Assembly (NCBI GenBank): GCA_937907585.1 | Contig: CALCVH010000084.1 | Coordinates: 1 to 36,403, forward strand | DNA length: 36,403 bases | Origin: an uncultured Bacillota bacterium | Lineage (GTDB): Bacteria > Bacillota_I > Bacilli_A > Izemoplasmatales > UBA1188 | Direction: 5' to 3' | Shown here: piece by piece, positions 15,515-23,827 of the stretch | Numbering within the stretch: the first letter of the stretch is position 1 | How the letters are laid out: every line of letters begins with the position of its first letter | Program-made: the position numbers and the translations under genes | Notes under the pieces: generated by a model | Databases searched by the model: none | What the model was told of the DNA's origin: nothing | Seen by the model: the letters and a program-made list of their open reading frames with translations, nothing else

Positions 15515-16237
15515 TTATCTATTAATAATAAATGAAATAATATCATCAACTAAATCTATATCGCCAAATTCACTATGTCCATCAGATTTCTTTTTCTTAA
15601 TGATAACGCTGTTCTTATCATCATAAGCGTCGTATATTAGTTTAGTGTTATCATTAAATGGTACTACTTCATCATTATCTGAATACATAATATAGATAGG
15701 GATATTATATTCATTTAAAGTATTTAATAGATTCTTTGGATTAACATTAGATGTTTCAAGCGATATTAGATTCTCATTAGGATAAATAATAGAGAACTCT
15801 TTTAACCAACTATTTTTAGAATAATTATCCTTTATGTTTCCTGGACAACTAATAAAATCAACAACTGGAGAATCTAATATTATAGAATTAATAAATTCAG
15901 GATAAAGCGATGCGAACTTAATCGCAATTGAACCAGCAGAGCCATATCCAATTAAACTAAAATATAATGATAGATTATAAGTTGTGTTTAAATAGAACGC
16001 TAGTTCACCTTTATTAATTATATCTTTCATATACGCCCATCTAGATATATTTTTCATATATACAACATGATATCCATTTTCAACTAGCGCATAATCTAGT
16101 TCTTTAAATTCACCATAATAATCACACTTAAAAACCCAATCATAATTTTCATTAGGTTTATTAGGTATCAACATATTTACTTCAAGGTTTTTATAGAAGA
16201 ATGATTCTTCTTTTATTTTAGTTTTCTTCATATTCAT
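15515..16237 (-). CDS. Alpha/beta hydrolase, soluble
   Basis: A 240-residue alpha/beta hydrolase without a signal or membrane helix. The nucleophile elbow is IGYGSAGS with Ser100. The residue two before Ser is Tyr, so the usual GxSxG is YGSAG. Acid Asp187 or Asp189 is in MYSDNDEVVPF and His221 in KSDGHSEFG. It is probably a distant paralogue of the next gene, since both share the order nucleophile, LDSP/ADCPFSS-type strand, acid and His. The start is uncertain: two ATGs (16235-16237 and 16229-16231) are in frame, neither has a clear ribosome binding site, and a perfect 20-bp palindrome spans the first. It is the first gene of the four-gene operon. Confidence 0.75.
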   Translation of the reverse strand: MNMKKTKIKEESFFYKNLEVNMLIPNKPNENYDWVFKCDYYGEFKELDYALVENGYHVVYMKNISRWAYMKDIINKGELAFYLNTTYNLSLYFSLIGYGSAGSIAIKFASLYPEFINSIILDSPVVDFISCPGNIKDNYSKNSWLKEFSIIYPNENLISLETSNVNPKNLLNTLNEYNIPIYIMYSDNDEVVPFNDNTKLIYDAYDDKNSVIIKKKKSDGHSEFGDIDLVDDIISFIINR

Positions 16238-16251
16238 AATTAATTATGAAT
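16232..16251. promoter_or_regulatory. Perfect 20-bp palindrome at the start of the hydrolase operon
   Basis: ATTCATAATT/AATTATGAAT reads identically on both strands and includes the first possible ATG of the 240-residue hydrolase. It lies in the 117-bp gap between that gene and the divergent ATPase. It could be an operator for one or both, or a hairpin that hides the start codon. Confidence 0.6.
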
Positions 16252-16291
16252 TGAAAAGAGTACTTTGTAAATCATAAACTTATTATTAAAA

Positions 16292-16297
16292 TATAAT
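16292..16297 (+). promoter_or_regulatory. Candidate -10 for the ATPase gene
   Basis: TATAAT on the plus strand, 57 bp upstream of the ATG. No good -35 is seen at 16-18 bp; TTGTAA is present but 21 bp away. The tandem repeats begin 10 bp downstream, so they would lie in the mRNA leader. Confidence 0.45.
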
Positions 16298-16306
16298 ATT
16301 GAAAAA

Positions 16307-16357
16307 AGTATAAAGGAGTATAAAAATATTTATAAAGTATAAACGAGTATAAAAATG
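16307..16357 (+). repeat. Tandem 22-bp repeat in the ATPase leader (29-bp period)
   Basis: AGTATAAAGGAGTATAAAAATA (16307-16328) is followed 29 bp later by the near-copy at 16336-16357, differing at two positions. The first copy has an ideal ribosome binding site (AAAGGAG) but ends in ATA; the second has AAACGAG but ends in the real ATG. Each contains two AGTATAAA half-units. Confidence 0.75.
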
Positions 16358-17389
16358 AACAATCCATTTGAATTAACATTTGGTTTAAAACCAAGTAATT
16401 ATATTTCAAGATTAAAACAAACAGAAGAGATAGAATTAAACTTTAAATCCGCTACAGGTAATAGATTACTTTTAATAACTGGTGTAAGAGGAACTGGAAA
16501 AACAGTAATGCTTTCTCATATATCTAAACAATTTGAAAATGAAAAGAATTGGATTGTAATTGAATTAATTCCTAGTTATGACATGTTAGAACAATTCGCA
16601 TCCGCACTATATGATTCAAGTATAATGAATAAGATATTTAACAATAAAACATTTGATTTTTCATTTAGTGGTATTTCTTTTTCGATTAGTGGGGAAAAAC
16701 CTATCACAAATGTTATATCTTTGATAGAAATATTATTAGATAGGATAAAGAAAAGTAAAAAGAATGTTTTGATTGCGGTTGATGAAGTTTCTAACAATGA
16801 CTATGTAAAAACATTTACTCAAGCCTTTCAGCTTTTGATTAGAAAAGAATATCCTATTCATTTATTAATGACAGGACTATACCAAAATATTTATGAATTA
16901 CAAAATGATAAGGATTTAACTTTTCTATATAGAGCGCCAAAAATAAGCCTTGAGCCACTTAATTTAGCCGCAATTACTAATTCCTACCAAGAATTATTAA
17001 ATATCACTAAAGAGGATGCGTTAACCTTAGCGAAAGAAACGAAAGGATACGCATACGCTTATCAAGTATTAGGCTATTTAGTTTTTGAAAGACATAATCC
17101 AAAACTAGATGATAACCTATACGCTAAATATGATCAGTACTTGGAAGAATATGTATATGAAAAAATGTATAGTGAGCTTAGTTCAAATGATAAGTTAATA
17201 CTTAAAGCATTTACAAGCGATGATATTAATAGTGTAGAGGATTTACTTTTAAGATCTAAAATGAAGAAAAATATTTTTTCTGTATATAGAGATAGATTAA
17301 TAAAAAGAGGAATTATAGAATCCCCAGAATATGGGAAATTATCTTTAAAACTTCCTAGATTCTATGAGTTTTTGGAAAGGCAAATATAG
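16355..17389 (+). CDS. AAA-type ATPase with C-terminal winged helix
   Basis: A 344-residue ATP-binding protein of the kind common in Firmicutes as stand-alone genes. It starts NNPFELTFG, a typical opening, and has Walker A GVRGTGKT (Lys49), Walker B VLIAVDEV (Asp143, Glu144) and a sensor-like HLLMTGLY near 170. The last ~90 residues (from about LSSNDKLILKAF) look like a winged helix ending in LSLKLPRFYEFL. The layout is that of Orc1/Cdc6-like or archaeal-type STAND-like ATPases. The cellular role is not defined for this group. It is one of only two plus-strand genes, flanked by oppositely oriented genes, and its ribosome binding site is degraded (CGAG), so translation may be weak. Confidence 0.85.
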   Translation: MNNPFELTFGLKPSNYISRLKQTEEIELNFKSATGNRLLLITGVRGTGKTVMLSHISKQFENEKNWIVIELIPSYDMLEQFASALYDSSIMNKIFNNKTFDFSFSGISFSISGEKPITNVISLIEILLDRIKKSKKNVLIAVDEVSNNDYVKTFTQAFQLLIRKEYPIHLLMTGLYQNIYELQNDKDLTFLYRAPKISLEPLNLAAITNSYQELLNITKEDALTLAKETKGYAYAYQVLGYLVFERHNPKLDDNLYAKYDQYLEEYVYEKMYSELSSNDKLILKAFTSDDINSVEDLLLRSKMKKNIFSVYRDRLIKRGIIESPEYGKLSLKLPRFYEFLERQI

Positions 17390-17519
17390 AATTTTAAATC
17401 TATTCCTATTAACATACCCTATTTTTCTAGCAGGTCTAATAAATAACTAATTTGGTTTATTTGTTTTTATACTTTAAACAGAATAATAAAATTTACCTAG
17501 TTTCACATCTTTATATTTG

Positions 17520-18185
17520 TTATTTTCTAAGTTCTTTAAACTTTTCTTTTGATTCATTTGAATATCTAAATGAATCACAAATTTTTGATATAGTTTTTCT
17601 TTTTAAAACTAGATCATCACATTCTTTTAAATATTCATATACCGCATCTTCATGTTTAAGCGCAATAACAGATAAAAGCCACGCTTCTGACATCATAACC
17701 ATATATTCTTCGTTATGAACTATGAATGGTAATATATCAGTTATTCTATTTTCTCTATATTGTTTTAAACCTAATACATAGGCCATTCTTCTTTCATATG
17801 TATATTTACTATTATAGGTAGATAAAAAGAATTCATAAAACTGTTCAAATGATATCTTTTTCATATAAGCTGACATAGAATCAGTTATGGCCCATGATTT
17901 AGCGTATTTTATATTTTTCTTTAAGAAAGATAATTGTTTATCTATATCATTTAATCTAACTAAAGATAATGCGAAATACAACAAATCTATTTCAAAATAT
18001 TCTCCTATTTTGAAATCGCTAGTTTTTAATTCTTCATCATTTTTATATTTCTTTACTAAATCTCTTAATACAGGACTTTTTACACCAATCACTTTATAAT
18101 CACTATTAAGTAATGATTTAGAAAAATCCGCAAATTTAGAGTCACTTATCCTATTTAATTCATCTACCAATTCTTTATATTTCAT
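17520..18185 (-). CDS. AlkD-like DNA glycosylase (HEAT-repeat alkylation repair protein)
   Basis: A 221-residue protein of the AlkD family, built of helical HEAT-like repeats, which removes positively charged alkylated purines such as 3-methyladenine and 7-methylguanine. Expected residues are present: GVKSPVLRDLVKKY near 34-47, Trp98 and catalytic Asp102 in KSWAITDSM, Arg133/Arg134 in YERRMAYV, and Trp169 in SEAWLLSV, matching the Bacillus cereus AlkD Trp/Asp/Arg/Trp set. I chose the ATG at 18183-18185, 7 bp after GAGGG. An upstream ATG at 18236 would add 17 residues not found in the family and has no ribosome binding site. The gene is convergent with the ATPase and separated from the upstream operon by a hairpin. 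Confidence 0.9.
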   Translation of the reverse strand: MKYKELVDELNRISDSKFADFSKSLLNSDYKVIGVKSPVLRDLVKKYKNDEELKTSDFKIGEYFEIDLLYFALSLVRLNDIDKQLSFLKKNIKYAKSWAITDSMSAYMKKISFEQFYEFFLSTYNSKYTYERRMAYVLGLKQYRENRITDILPFIVHNEEYMVMMSEAWLLSVIALKHEDAVYEYLKECDDLVLKRKTISKICDSFRYSNESKEKFKELRK

Positions 18186-18271
18186 ATAAAAGCCCTCTAC
18201 CAAATGATACAATAATTTCAATAAATTCGGAAACATTTTTAATATTTACTTGGATATATTTTATAAGGACA

Positions 18272-18302
18272 ATAAAGGGATGCCACAACGACATCCCTTT
18301 AT
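18272..18302 (-). terminator. Strong hairpin ending the glycan operon
   Basis: ATAAAGGGATG (18272-18282) and CATCCCTTTAT (18292-18302) form a perfect 11-bp stem with a 9-base loop, 35 bp past the stop of the 1190-residue lipoprotein. The T run after the stem on the minus strand is interrupted (TGTCCTTATAAAA). It may act as a terminator or as a 3' end-stabilising hairpin. Confidence 0.75.
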
Positions 18303-18336
18303 GCATAATTTTAATAGCCTATGGTTTAATTATTGA

Positions 18337-21300
18337 CTAAGCAATTCCTTCTTCTGTAACTTTCATATATTTCCAGTCAGTTAACGCTTGTCCTGAACCC
18401 CAACCTGCTGTATCGTCGATTGATACTTCAATCCATACTTCACCACCAGCTTGAGCGATTAGTGATTTCTTGATTACTAATTCGTAGCGAACAACAACTT
18501 GGCCTTCGCCATTTGTTTCTCTTGTTAATGCATATGCTTCATAACCATTATCACAATCATTATAGTTATGTGTGCATGCCCAAGATCCATTACACCATGG
18601 TCTTACGAAAGTTGATCCTGCATCATGATAAATACCAAATCCAGTTTTACCACGAACTTTGCTTGCGTTAGAGCCTTCAATTACTAGGTAATTTGCTTCA
18701 GTGGCTGTTAAATTAGTTATTTCAACGAATAAATATAGATGTGATTCATCAGTGAATGCTGATGCTTTAAGTTTATTTTTACCATCTAATGATTTAGAAG
18801 TATTTAGAATAGCGTCACTCCAATCATCATTCTTGCCATCTACAGTTATAGCGAACTTAACTTCTTCTTGACACCATAAGCATACGCCATTAGACATATC
18901 ATGGAAATGATCAAATCCATTAGCTGTTACTTCTTGGTGAGACATTGTATTCTTCCACCATGGACATCTTTCTGCAAGAGTCCAAATAGTAGTTTTGCCT
19001 TCTTCATACCAAGATAATGGAGCGAAACTATCATCACAACCCATAAACCAAATGCCAAGGAATACTCTACCTAATGAGTTTACGTAATCTGTTTTATTTA
19101 ATACTACTTCTAATTTTGTATCGTATAAACCATTTTCTAGCGCAACATTTTGATTTAGTTTATAAGCTTTGCTTCCATCAAGTGTAGCTTGTTTTAATTC
19201 ACCATCAACATTGAATATTATATCGAATGATTTATCAGTGTTAGATGCAGTAACTGTATGAGTGAATAAATAGATATATTGATCATCGAAGAATGCCATA
19301 TATTCTAATCCACGTTTTTGTCCTTCTTCGCCATAGAAGCCTTTTAATCTTGCGTTTACAACATTCTCTTTCCATTCGTTATTTTCGCCATCTAAAACGA
19401 TTGAATAACCAGTAGAATATTTACCATATGATGCACCACATTTATCACATACTGCTAAAGCAGTTTCTGTCGCAGTTCCACCGCTATGTGCTTCTGATGC
19501 TAAAGTTGAACCACAACTACAGCTAGCGTAGTGGTTATCACCATCTACATGATAAACATAATTATGAACGTGATCTGCTAATTCACCATAAGGAGTTCCG
19601 CATACTTCACAAACTGCTAATGTGTCTTCTGTAGATGTACCACCCTTATGTTCTTCTTCTTCAGTATATCCACAAGCACAAGATCTAAAGTGTTTAGTTT
19701 CATCATGTTCCCATTCGCCCATAATATGTTTATGAGTGATTCCACTTCCAGTGAATGTAAATAGATTTTCTACTGAATTCCATGCATTTCTGCCATACAT
19801 TACCCAGTATGCAGCATTAGATTCACTGAATGAAGCTTTAGAAGTTTCATTAACATTTGCTTCTAAACCGAATACATAATTTCCATCTGTATTAGGTGTA
19901 AATTTAGCTAAATCAACAATACCTTCTAAAACATAAGTATTTTCGCTTACTGATGTTCCTACCGCAACTGAAACAGTGCTCTTTGTAAATTTATCGCCTT
20001 CAAATCTAAATAGATATTCAGCACCAGCTGTATCTACTAATCCAAATAGATTAGGAGTAGCGCCTAGTGTTTTAATTGTAACTGCTAAATATAAGAAACC
20101 ATTCTTATGATATCCCGCAACTTCAAATCCATTTCCTTCTGTTCCGTATGTCTTTAATGAAGCTGTTAAAATATCTTGATTCCAATCGCTTAAATCACCA
20201 TCGACTTCGATATCATAATCGTTATGTGGAGCTTCTTCACCACATAAGATACAGATACCTCTATCTATATCCCAACTATGATCATGTAATACACCAGTCT
20301 TAGTGTATGAGAAGTTATTCGCAACACTACATGAGTTATATCCAGCGATTGCCCACATACCTAATTTAGTAGGAGAACATGCGAACGCATTGCTTTCTTC
20401 AGTTTCAAAGTTAACATCGATACCTAATTTAGCACCTTCAGCATTAACTACGCTTGGAGCGAAGCTTTGAAGTTTTTCTAATGATAATACGAATTCATAA
20501 TTAGTAATATTGAATAAGTCATCAGATTCTTCTAATACTTTTAATGCTTCTACATTGTTACCAGTAAATACTGAACCAGATACTATCTGCCCAAAATGAT
20601 TACCACCAACAATAATATTTAAGTTGCCGACTGCTTCTCTATGCGCAACAGAAACAAATAGATATACATATTTGCTGTCGATGAAACCAACTTGTTTGAA
20701 GAAACGATCTTCTTCGTCATATGACTGTAACATAGTTGTTTTAACTTCTTCTGGCCATTCATCTAATTTGCCATCTAAAGTAATAGCTAAATCTTCTAAT
20801 TGGAAACTTTCACCACAGATAATACAATCACGATTTTCATCTAATAAATGTTCATGACCGATTTCAGTAGTTTCTTTTAATTCATAGTTCCATGAAGCAT
20901 CCCAAGCATTCTTACCATATAATACCCAATATTCAGGTTGGCTATCACTAAAACTTGCTGCTGATTTTTCAAATACTGCTGATGCGAAGTTGATACGGTA
21001 GTTGCCATTTTCTTCTTGTGGGAATTCTTTAAAATCCCAAATAGATTCAACAAAATATGTATTTAAATCAGATTCTTTTGAATATGATCCATATACCGCA
21101 ACTAAGTAATCACTGCCATCTTCCGCAAACCATTTATCTAAATCTTTGTTGTATTTTAAGATATATCTAGTTGCGCCATCTTTTTGGAAGATTTCAAATG
21201 AAGTTGGGCTAGCTTCTGTAGTTTTAAATGTAACAGCGAAGTAAGCTTTTCCATCTTTATGATAACCTATAACACTGAATCCTGTACCAGTATCAGCGCC

Positions 21301-21909
21301 AAATGTTGATAGTGCGTTTTCTAAATCGCTACTCCAATCAGTATTATCACCATCGATATTTTTATCGAAGTAACCTTCTTCAGTTTTTCCGCAGCTACAT
21401 ACACCATCTACATAATTATGAGTATGAGGTAATAAATCGCCATATTGAGCGCCACATACTTCACAAACTGCCTTTTCAGTTTCTGTCGCAGTTCCGCCTT
21501 TATGAGCTTCTATTTCGCCCTTTTCACCACATGCGCATTCCTTATAGTGGTTTGTTTCATCATATTTCCATTCGCCACTAAATTCATGTACATGGTCTAA
21601 TTTAGCTATTGTTTCTGTTTGTTCGAATCCGCAAACACTACAAGTTCTCTTTTTTAGACCAGTTTCTGTTTCAGAAGCTTGTTTAGTAACTGTCCAGTCA
21701 CCATAGCTATGAGCTTCTTTATCCTTTACCTCGTCCTTATGTTCGCAACTTGCCGCATGCCAGTGATATGTGTCATCTTTAGACCATACATCACTATATG
21801 TGTGAACGTGTTGACTATCTTGTTCACTACTTTTTGTTTTAGCGTTACAGGCAGATAGAGCGACCACACTTACTAATGCAAGTACAAAAATAAATAATAA
21901 TTTTTTCAC
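18337..21909 (-). CDS. Giant lipoprotein with five CBM9-like modules and Cys/His linkers
   Basis: A 1190-residue surface lipoprotein: signal peptide with lipobox LSAC (Cys21), no sortase signal. After an N-terminal stretch rich in HxH, CSVCG and CEVCG units (about 33-175) come five modules starting at about 184, 376, 567, 837 and 1020, each opening with the (I/V)DGxxxDW/EW signature of CBM9/DOMON-like beta-sandwich domains (for example ITVDGKNDDWSDAI), 165-270 residues apart. Between them sit short units such as EAHKGGTATETEKAVCEVCG, with CxCG and CxxC pairs and His clusters, possibly metal-binding or structural. Modules 1 and 3 share YWVxYGxNAW. CBM9 domains bind the reducing ends of sugars, so multivalent glycan capture at the cell surface is inferred. 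It is the last gene of the operon, 21 bp after its neighbour. No catalytic domain is visible. Confidence 0.85.
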   Translation of the reverse strand: MKKLLFIFVLALVSVVALSACNAKTKSSEQDSQHVHTYSDVWSKDDTYHWHAASCEHKDEVKDKEAHSYGDWTVTKQASETETGLKKRTCSVCGFEQTETIAKLDHVHEFSGEWKYDETNHYKECACGEKGEIEAHKGGTATETEKAVCEVCGAQYGDLLPHTHNYVDGVCSCGKTEEGYFDKNIDGDNTDWSSDLENALSTFGADTGTGFSVIGYHKDGKAYFAVTFKTTEASPTSFEIFQKDGATRYILKYNKDLDKWFAEDGSDYLVAVYGSYSKESDLNTYFVESIWDFKEFPQEENGNYRINFASAVFEKSAASFSDSQPEYWVLYGKNAWDASWNYELKETTEIGHEHLLDENRDCIICGESFQLEDLAITLDGKLDEWPEEVKTTMLQSYDEEDRFFKQVGFIDSKYVYLFVSVAHREAVGNLNIIVGGNHFGQIVSGSVFTGNNVEALKVLEESDDLFNITNYEFVLSLEKLQSFAPSVVNAEGAKLGIDVNFETEESNAFACSPTKLGMWAIAGYNSCSVANNFSYTKTGVLHDHSWDIDRGICILCGEEAPHNDYDIEVDGDLSDWNQDILTASLKTYGTEGNGFEVAGYHKNGFLYLAVTIKTLGATPNLFGLVDTAGAEYLFRFEGDKFTKSTVSVAVGTSVSENTYVLEGIVDLAKFTPNTDGNYVFGLEANVNETSKASFSESNAAYWVMYGRNAWNSVENLFTFTGSGITHKHIMGEWEHDETKHFRSCACGYTEEEEHKGGTSTEDTLAVCEVCGTPYGELADHVHNYVYHVDGDNHYASCSCGSTLASEAHSGGTATETALAVCDKCGASYGKYSTGYSIVLDGENNEWKENVVNARLKGFYGEEGQKRGLEYMAFFDDQYIYLFTHTVTASNTDKSFDIIFNVDGELKQATLDGSKAYKLNQNVALENGLYDTKLEVVLNKTDYVNSLGRVFLGIWFMGCDDSFAPLSWYEEGKTTIWTLAERCPWWKNTMSHQEVTANGFDHFHDMSNGVCLWCQEEVKFAITVDGKNDDWSDAILNTSKSLDGKNKLKASAFTDESHLYLFVEITNLTATEANYLVIEGSNASKVRGKTGFGIYHDAGSTFVRPWCNGSWACTHNYNDCDNGYEAYALTRETNGEGQVVVRYELVIKKSLIAQAGGEVWIEVSIDDTAGWGSGQALTDWKYMKVTEEGIA

Positions 21910-21930
21910 TACAATTCCTCCTTGTTTATA

Positions 21931-23817
21931 TTAATCTTTATTAATTGGTTTAAATATAATTGAATCTTCATTAAATTCCCAACATTCATTAAAACTTGAT
22001 AAGTCTTGTAATAATAAATCACTATAGTTCTCAAATTGTCCATTATCTTGATTTATTAAAATGTTATATTTATCAGCCGCAGTAGTTGATATAACTTTAT
22101 AATTTGTACCAAGAACATATACGTTATGTAACGCATCTTCTTTAGCGCTTATAAACATACCAATCGCTGATGAATAATTATTGTTTACTTTAGGATTAGT
22201 TATTTTAATAACACAATTTGTAATCTTAGCGCCATCAAATATACGACTCGCAAGAAGTGAACTAGGCGAATCTTTTGTAGCGTGTGTACAAGTTAGTTTG
22301 CCTTCAACATAAACATTTTCAATTGTACCGCCACAGTTTGATGTGATTAATCCTGATTCACCGCTTGATATAGCGTTTATAAATGCGACATTCTTAACTA
22401 CAGACGCTTTATTGAGTGTACCGAACAAGCCACCTTTACTCGCTGATACTTCAGCGTTATAAATAGTGTGTCCTCTACCATCAAATGTTCCAATAAAGCC
22501 ATTATAGATAACTGATGTTGCGCCAGTTGTGATACCACAATATGTTTTAAACCTAGTGTTTCTCATATCGATATCATTAGCTAAAATGTAATAGCCTTCA
22601 TATGACACTATACCAGCTGATTCTTTAATGATGTTTTTACCATATGTATGGATACTCGCTAATTCTTCTTTAGTAGTGATAATCTTACTACAACAGATAA
22701 CATCGATTAAGTAGTTGTTTTTATTCGACTCAACTATCCATTTTTGTGGACCTAATTCATCATAACTTAATGAATTATTAGTATAGATGCTTAATTCATC
22801 ATTATCTTGATCATAGATGTTAATGATCTTGTTATCGCCATCTATCATAAACGATAATGGGATATCAAATTCACTAGAACTTAAATCGATATCTAAAGCT
22901 TCCATATCAATTTTTATAATTGGCTTTGTGACTTTAATATTTAATCGATTAGACTCATAACTTACACCATCAATATCGATAGATGCGTATATCGAAGTTG
23001 TGCCAACACTCTTTCCAATAACATATCCATTATCAATAGTTGCGACATCTTCATTTGATGATTTAAATGTTACATTTTGACTAAATATATCTTGGTAACT
23101 ATTATTGAGATAAACTGAACCAGATAATTTTGTCTTATTCTTGTATTCAACACCATTAATCACATCTTCACGGTTATTTATAACTAGTTCATTAGCGTCT
23201 ATTGATACAATGACTGATGGTATAACATTAACGTTTATTGTTCTTGATAGAGTTAGATTGTTATCTCCATCAAATCCATAATAACTAGCGATAATATTTA
23301 GAGTTGTATTACCTTCTTTTTTAGCGATGATTCTATTGTTTTCTGCGTTTATAACTGATTCATCTTCAATTTGGTATTTGATATTAGCGTTTAATAATTC
23401 ACTTCTTAAATAGACTTTAGGATTAACTATAAAATATGAATCAACAAATAGATTAATATTATTTTCATCAATCTCTAAGAATGGAACTTCATTATCATCT
23501 TTTACTTCAATATTTAGATTTGCTTTTTCGTTATTGATAGTCGCTTCTAAAGAAACTTGTCCTTCTTTTAAGCCTACAAGATGGTTATCTATAATTGTAC
23601 ATATTCCATCAGTAGAAAATTTGAAACTAATATCATCTAAATTAGCGTTTGTATTAATTGGAAGCTCAATAACTTCATAAGTTAATAACTCAATACTAGC
23701 TGTTTTAAATTCTAGATAATAATTATTGTTGTTAGTCTTTTCTTTCTTATTACAAGAACATAACAACATTAAGAAAATAGTAATTATAGCTATGGCGTAA
23801 ATCTTTATTCTTTTCAT
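21931..23817 (-). CDS. Lipoprotein with Ig-like (Big_2) domains and beta-helix region
   Basis: A 628-residue lipoprotein, with signal and lipobox ending LLCSC (Cys22 likely lipidated). Residues ~35-310 form about three Ig-like units with the Big_2 pattern, for example VATIDNGYVIGKSVGTTSIYAS. From ~385 to 560 is a repetitive stretch like GLUG/parallel beta-helix proteins: YILANDIDM, FIGTFDGRGHTIYNAEV, GGLFGTLNKASVVKNVAF and GTIENVYVEGKL. Such beta-helix regions occur in adhesins and some polysaccharide lyases, but no catalytic residues can be assigned here. Probably a surface binding or scaffolding protein of the glycan pathway. It follows the DUF4838 gene by 10 bp. Confidence 0.8.
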   Translation of the reverse strand: MKRIKIYAIAIITIFLMLLCSCNKKEKTNNNNYYLEFKTASIELLTYEVIELPINTNANLDDISFKFSTDGICTIIDNHLVGLKEGQVSLEATINNEKANLNIEVKDDNEVPFLEIDENNINLFVDSYFIVNPKVYLRSELLNANIKYQIEDESVINAENNRIIAKKEGNTTLNIIASYYGFDGDNNLTLSRTINVNVIPSVIVSIDANELVINNREDVINGVEYKNKTKLSGSVYLNNSYQDIFSQNVTFKSSNEDVATIDNGYVIGKSVGTTSIYASIDIDGVSYESNRLNIKVTKPIIKIDMEALDIDLSSSEFDIPLSFMIDGDNKIINIYDQDNDELSIYTNNSLSYDELGPQKWIVESNKNNYLIDVICCSKIITTKEELASIHTYGKNIIKESAGIVSYEGYYILANDIDMRNTRFKTYCGITTGATSVIYNGFIGTFDGRGHTIYNAEVSASKGGLFGTLNKASVVKNVAFINAISSGESGLITSNCGGTIENVYVEGKLTCTHATKDSPSSLLASRIFDGAKITNCVIKITNPKVNNNYSSAIGMFISAKEDALHNVYVLGTNYKVISTTAADKYNILINQDNGQFENYSDLLLQDLSSFNECWEFNEDSIIFKPINKD

Positions 23818-23827
23818 AATACACCAC

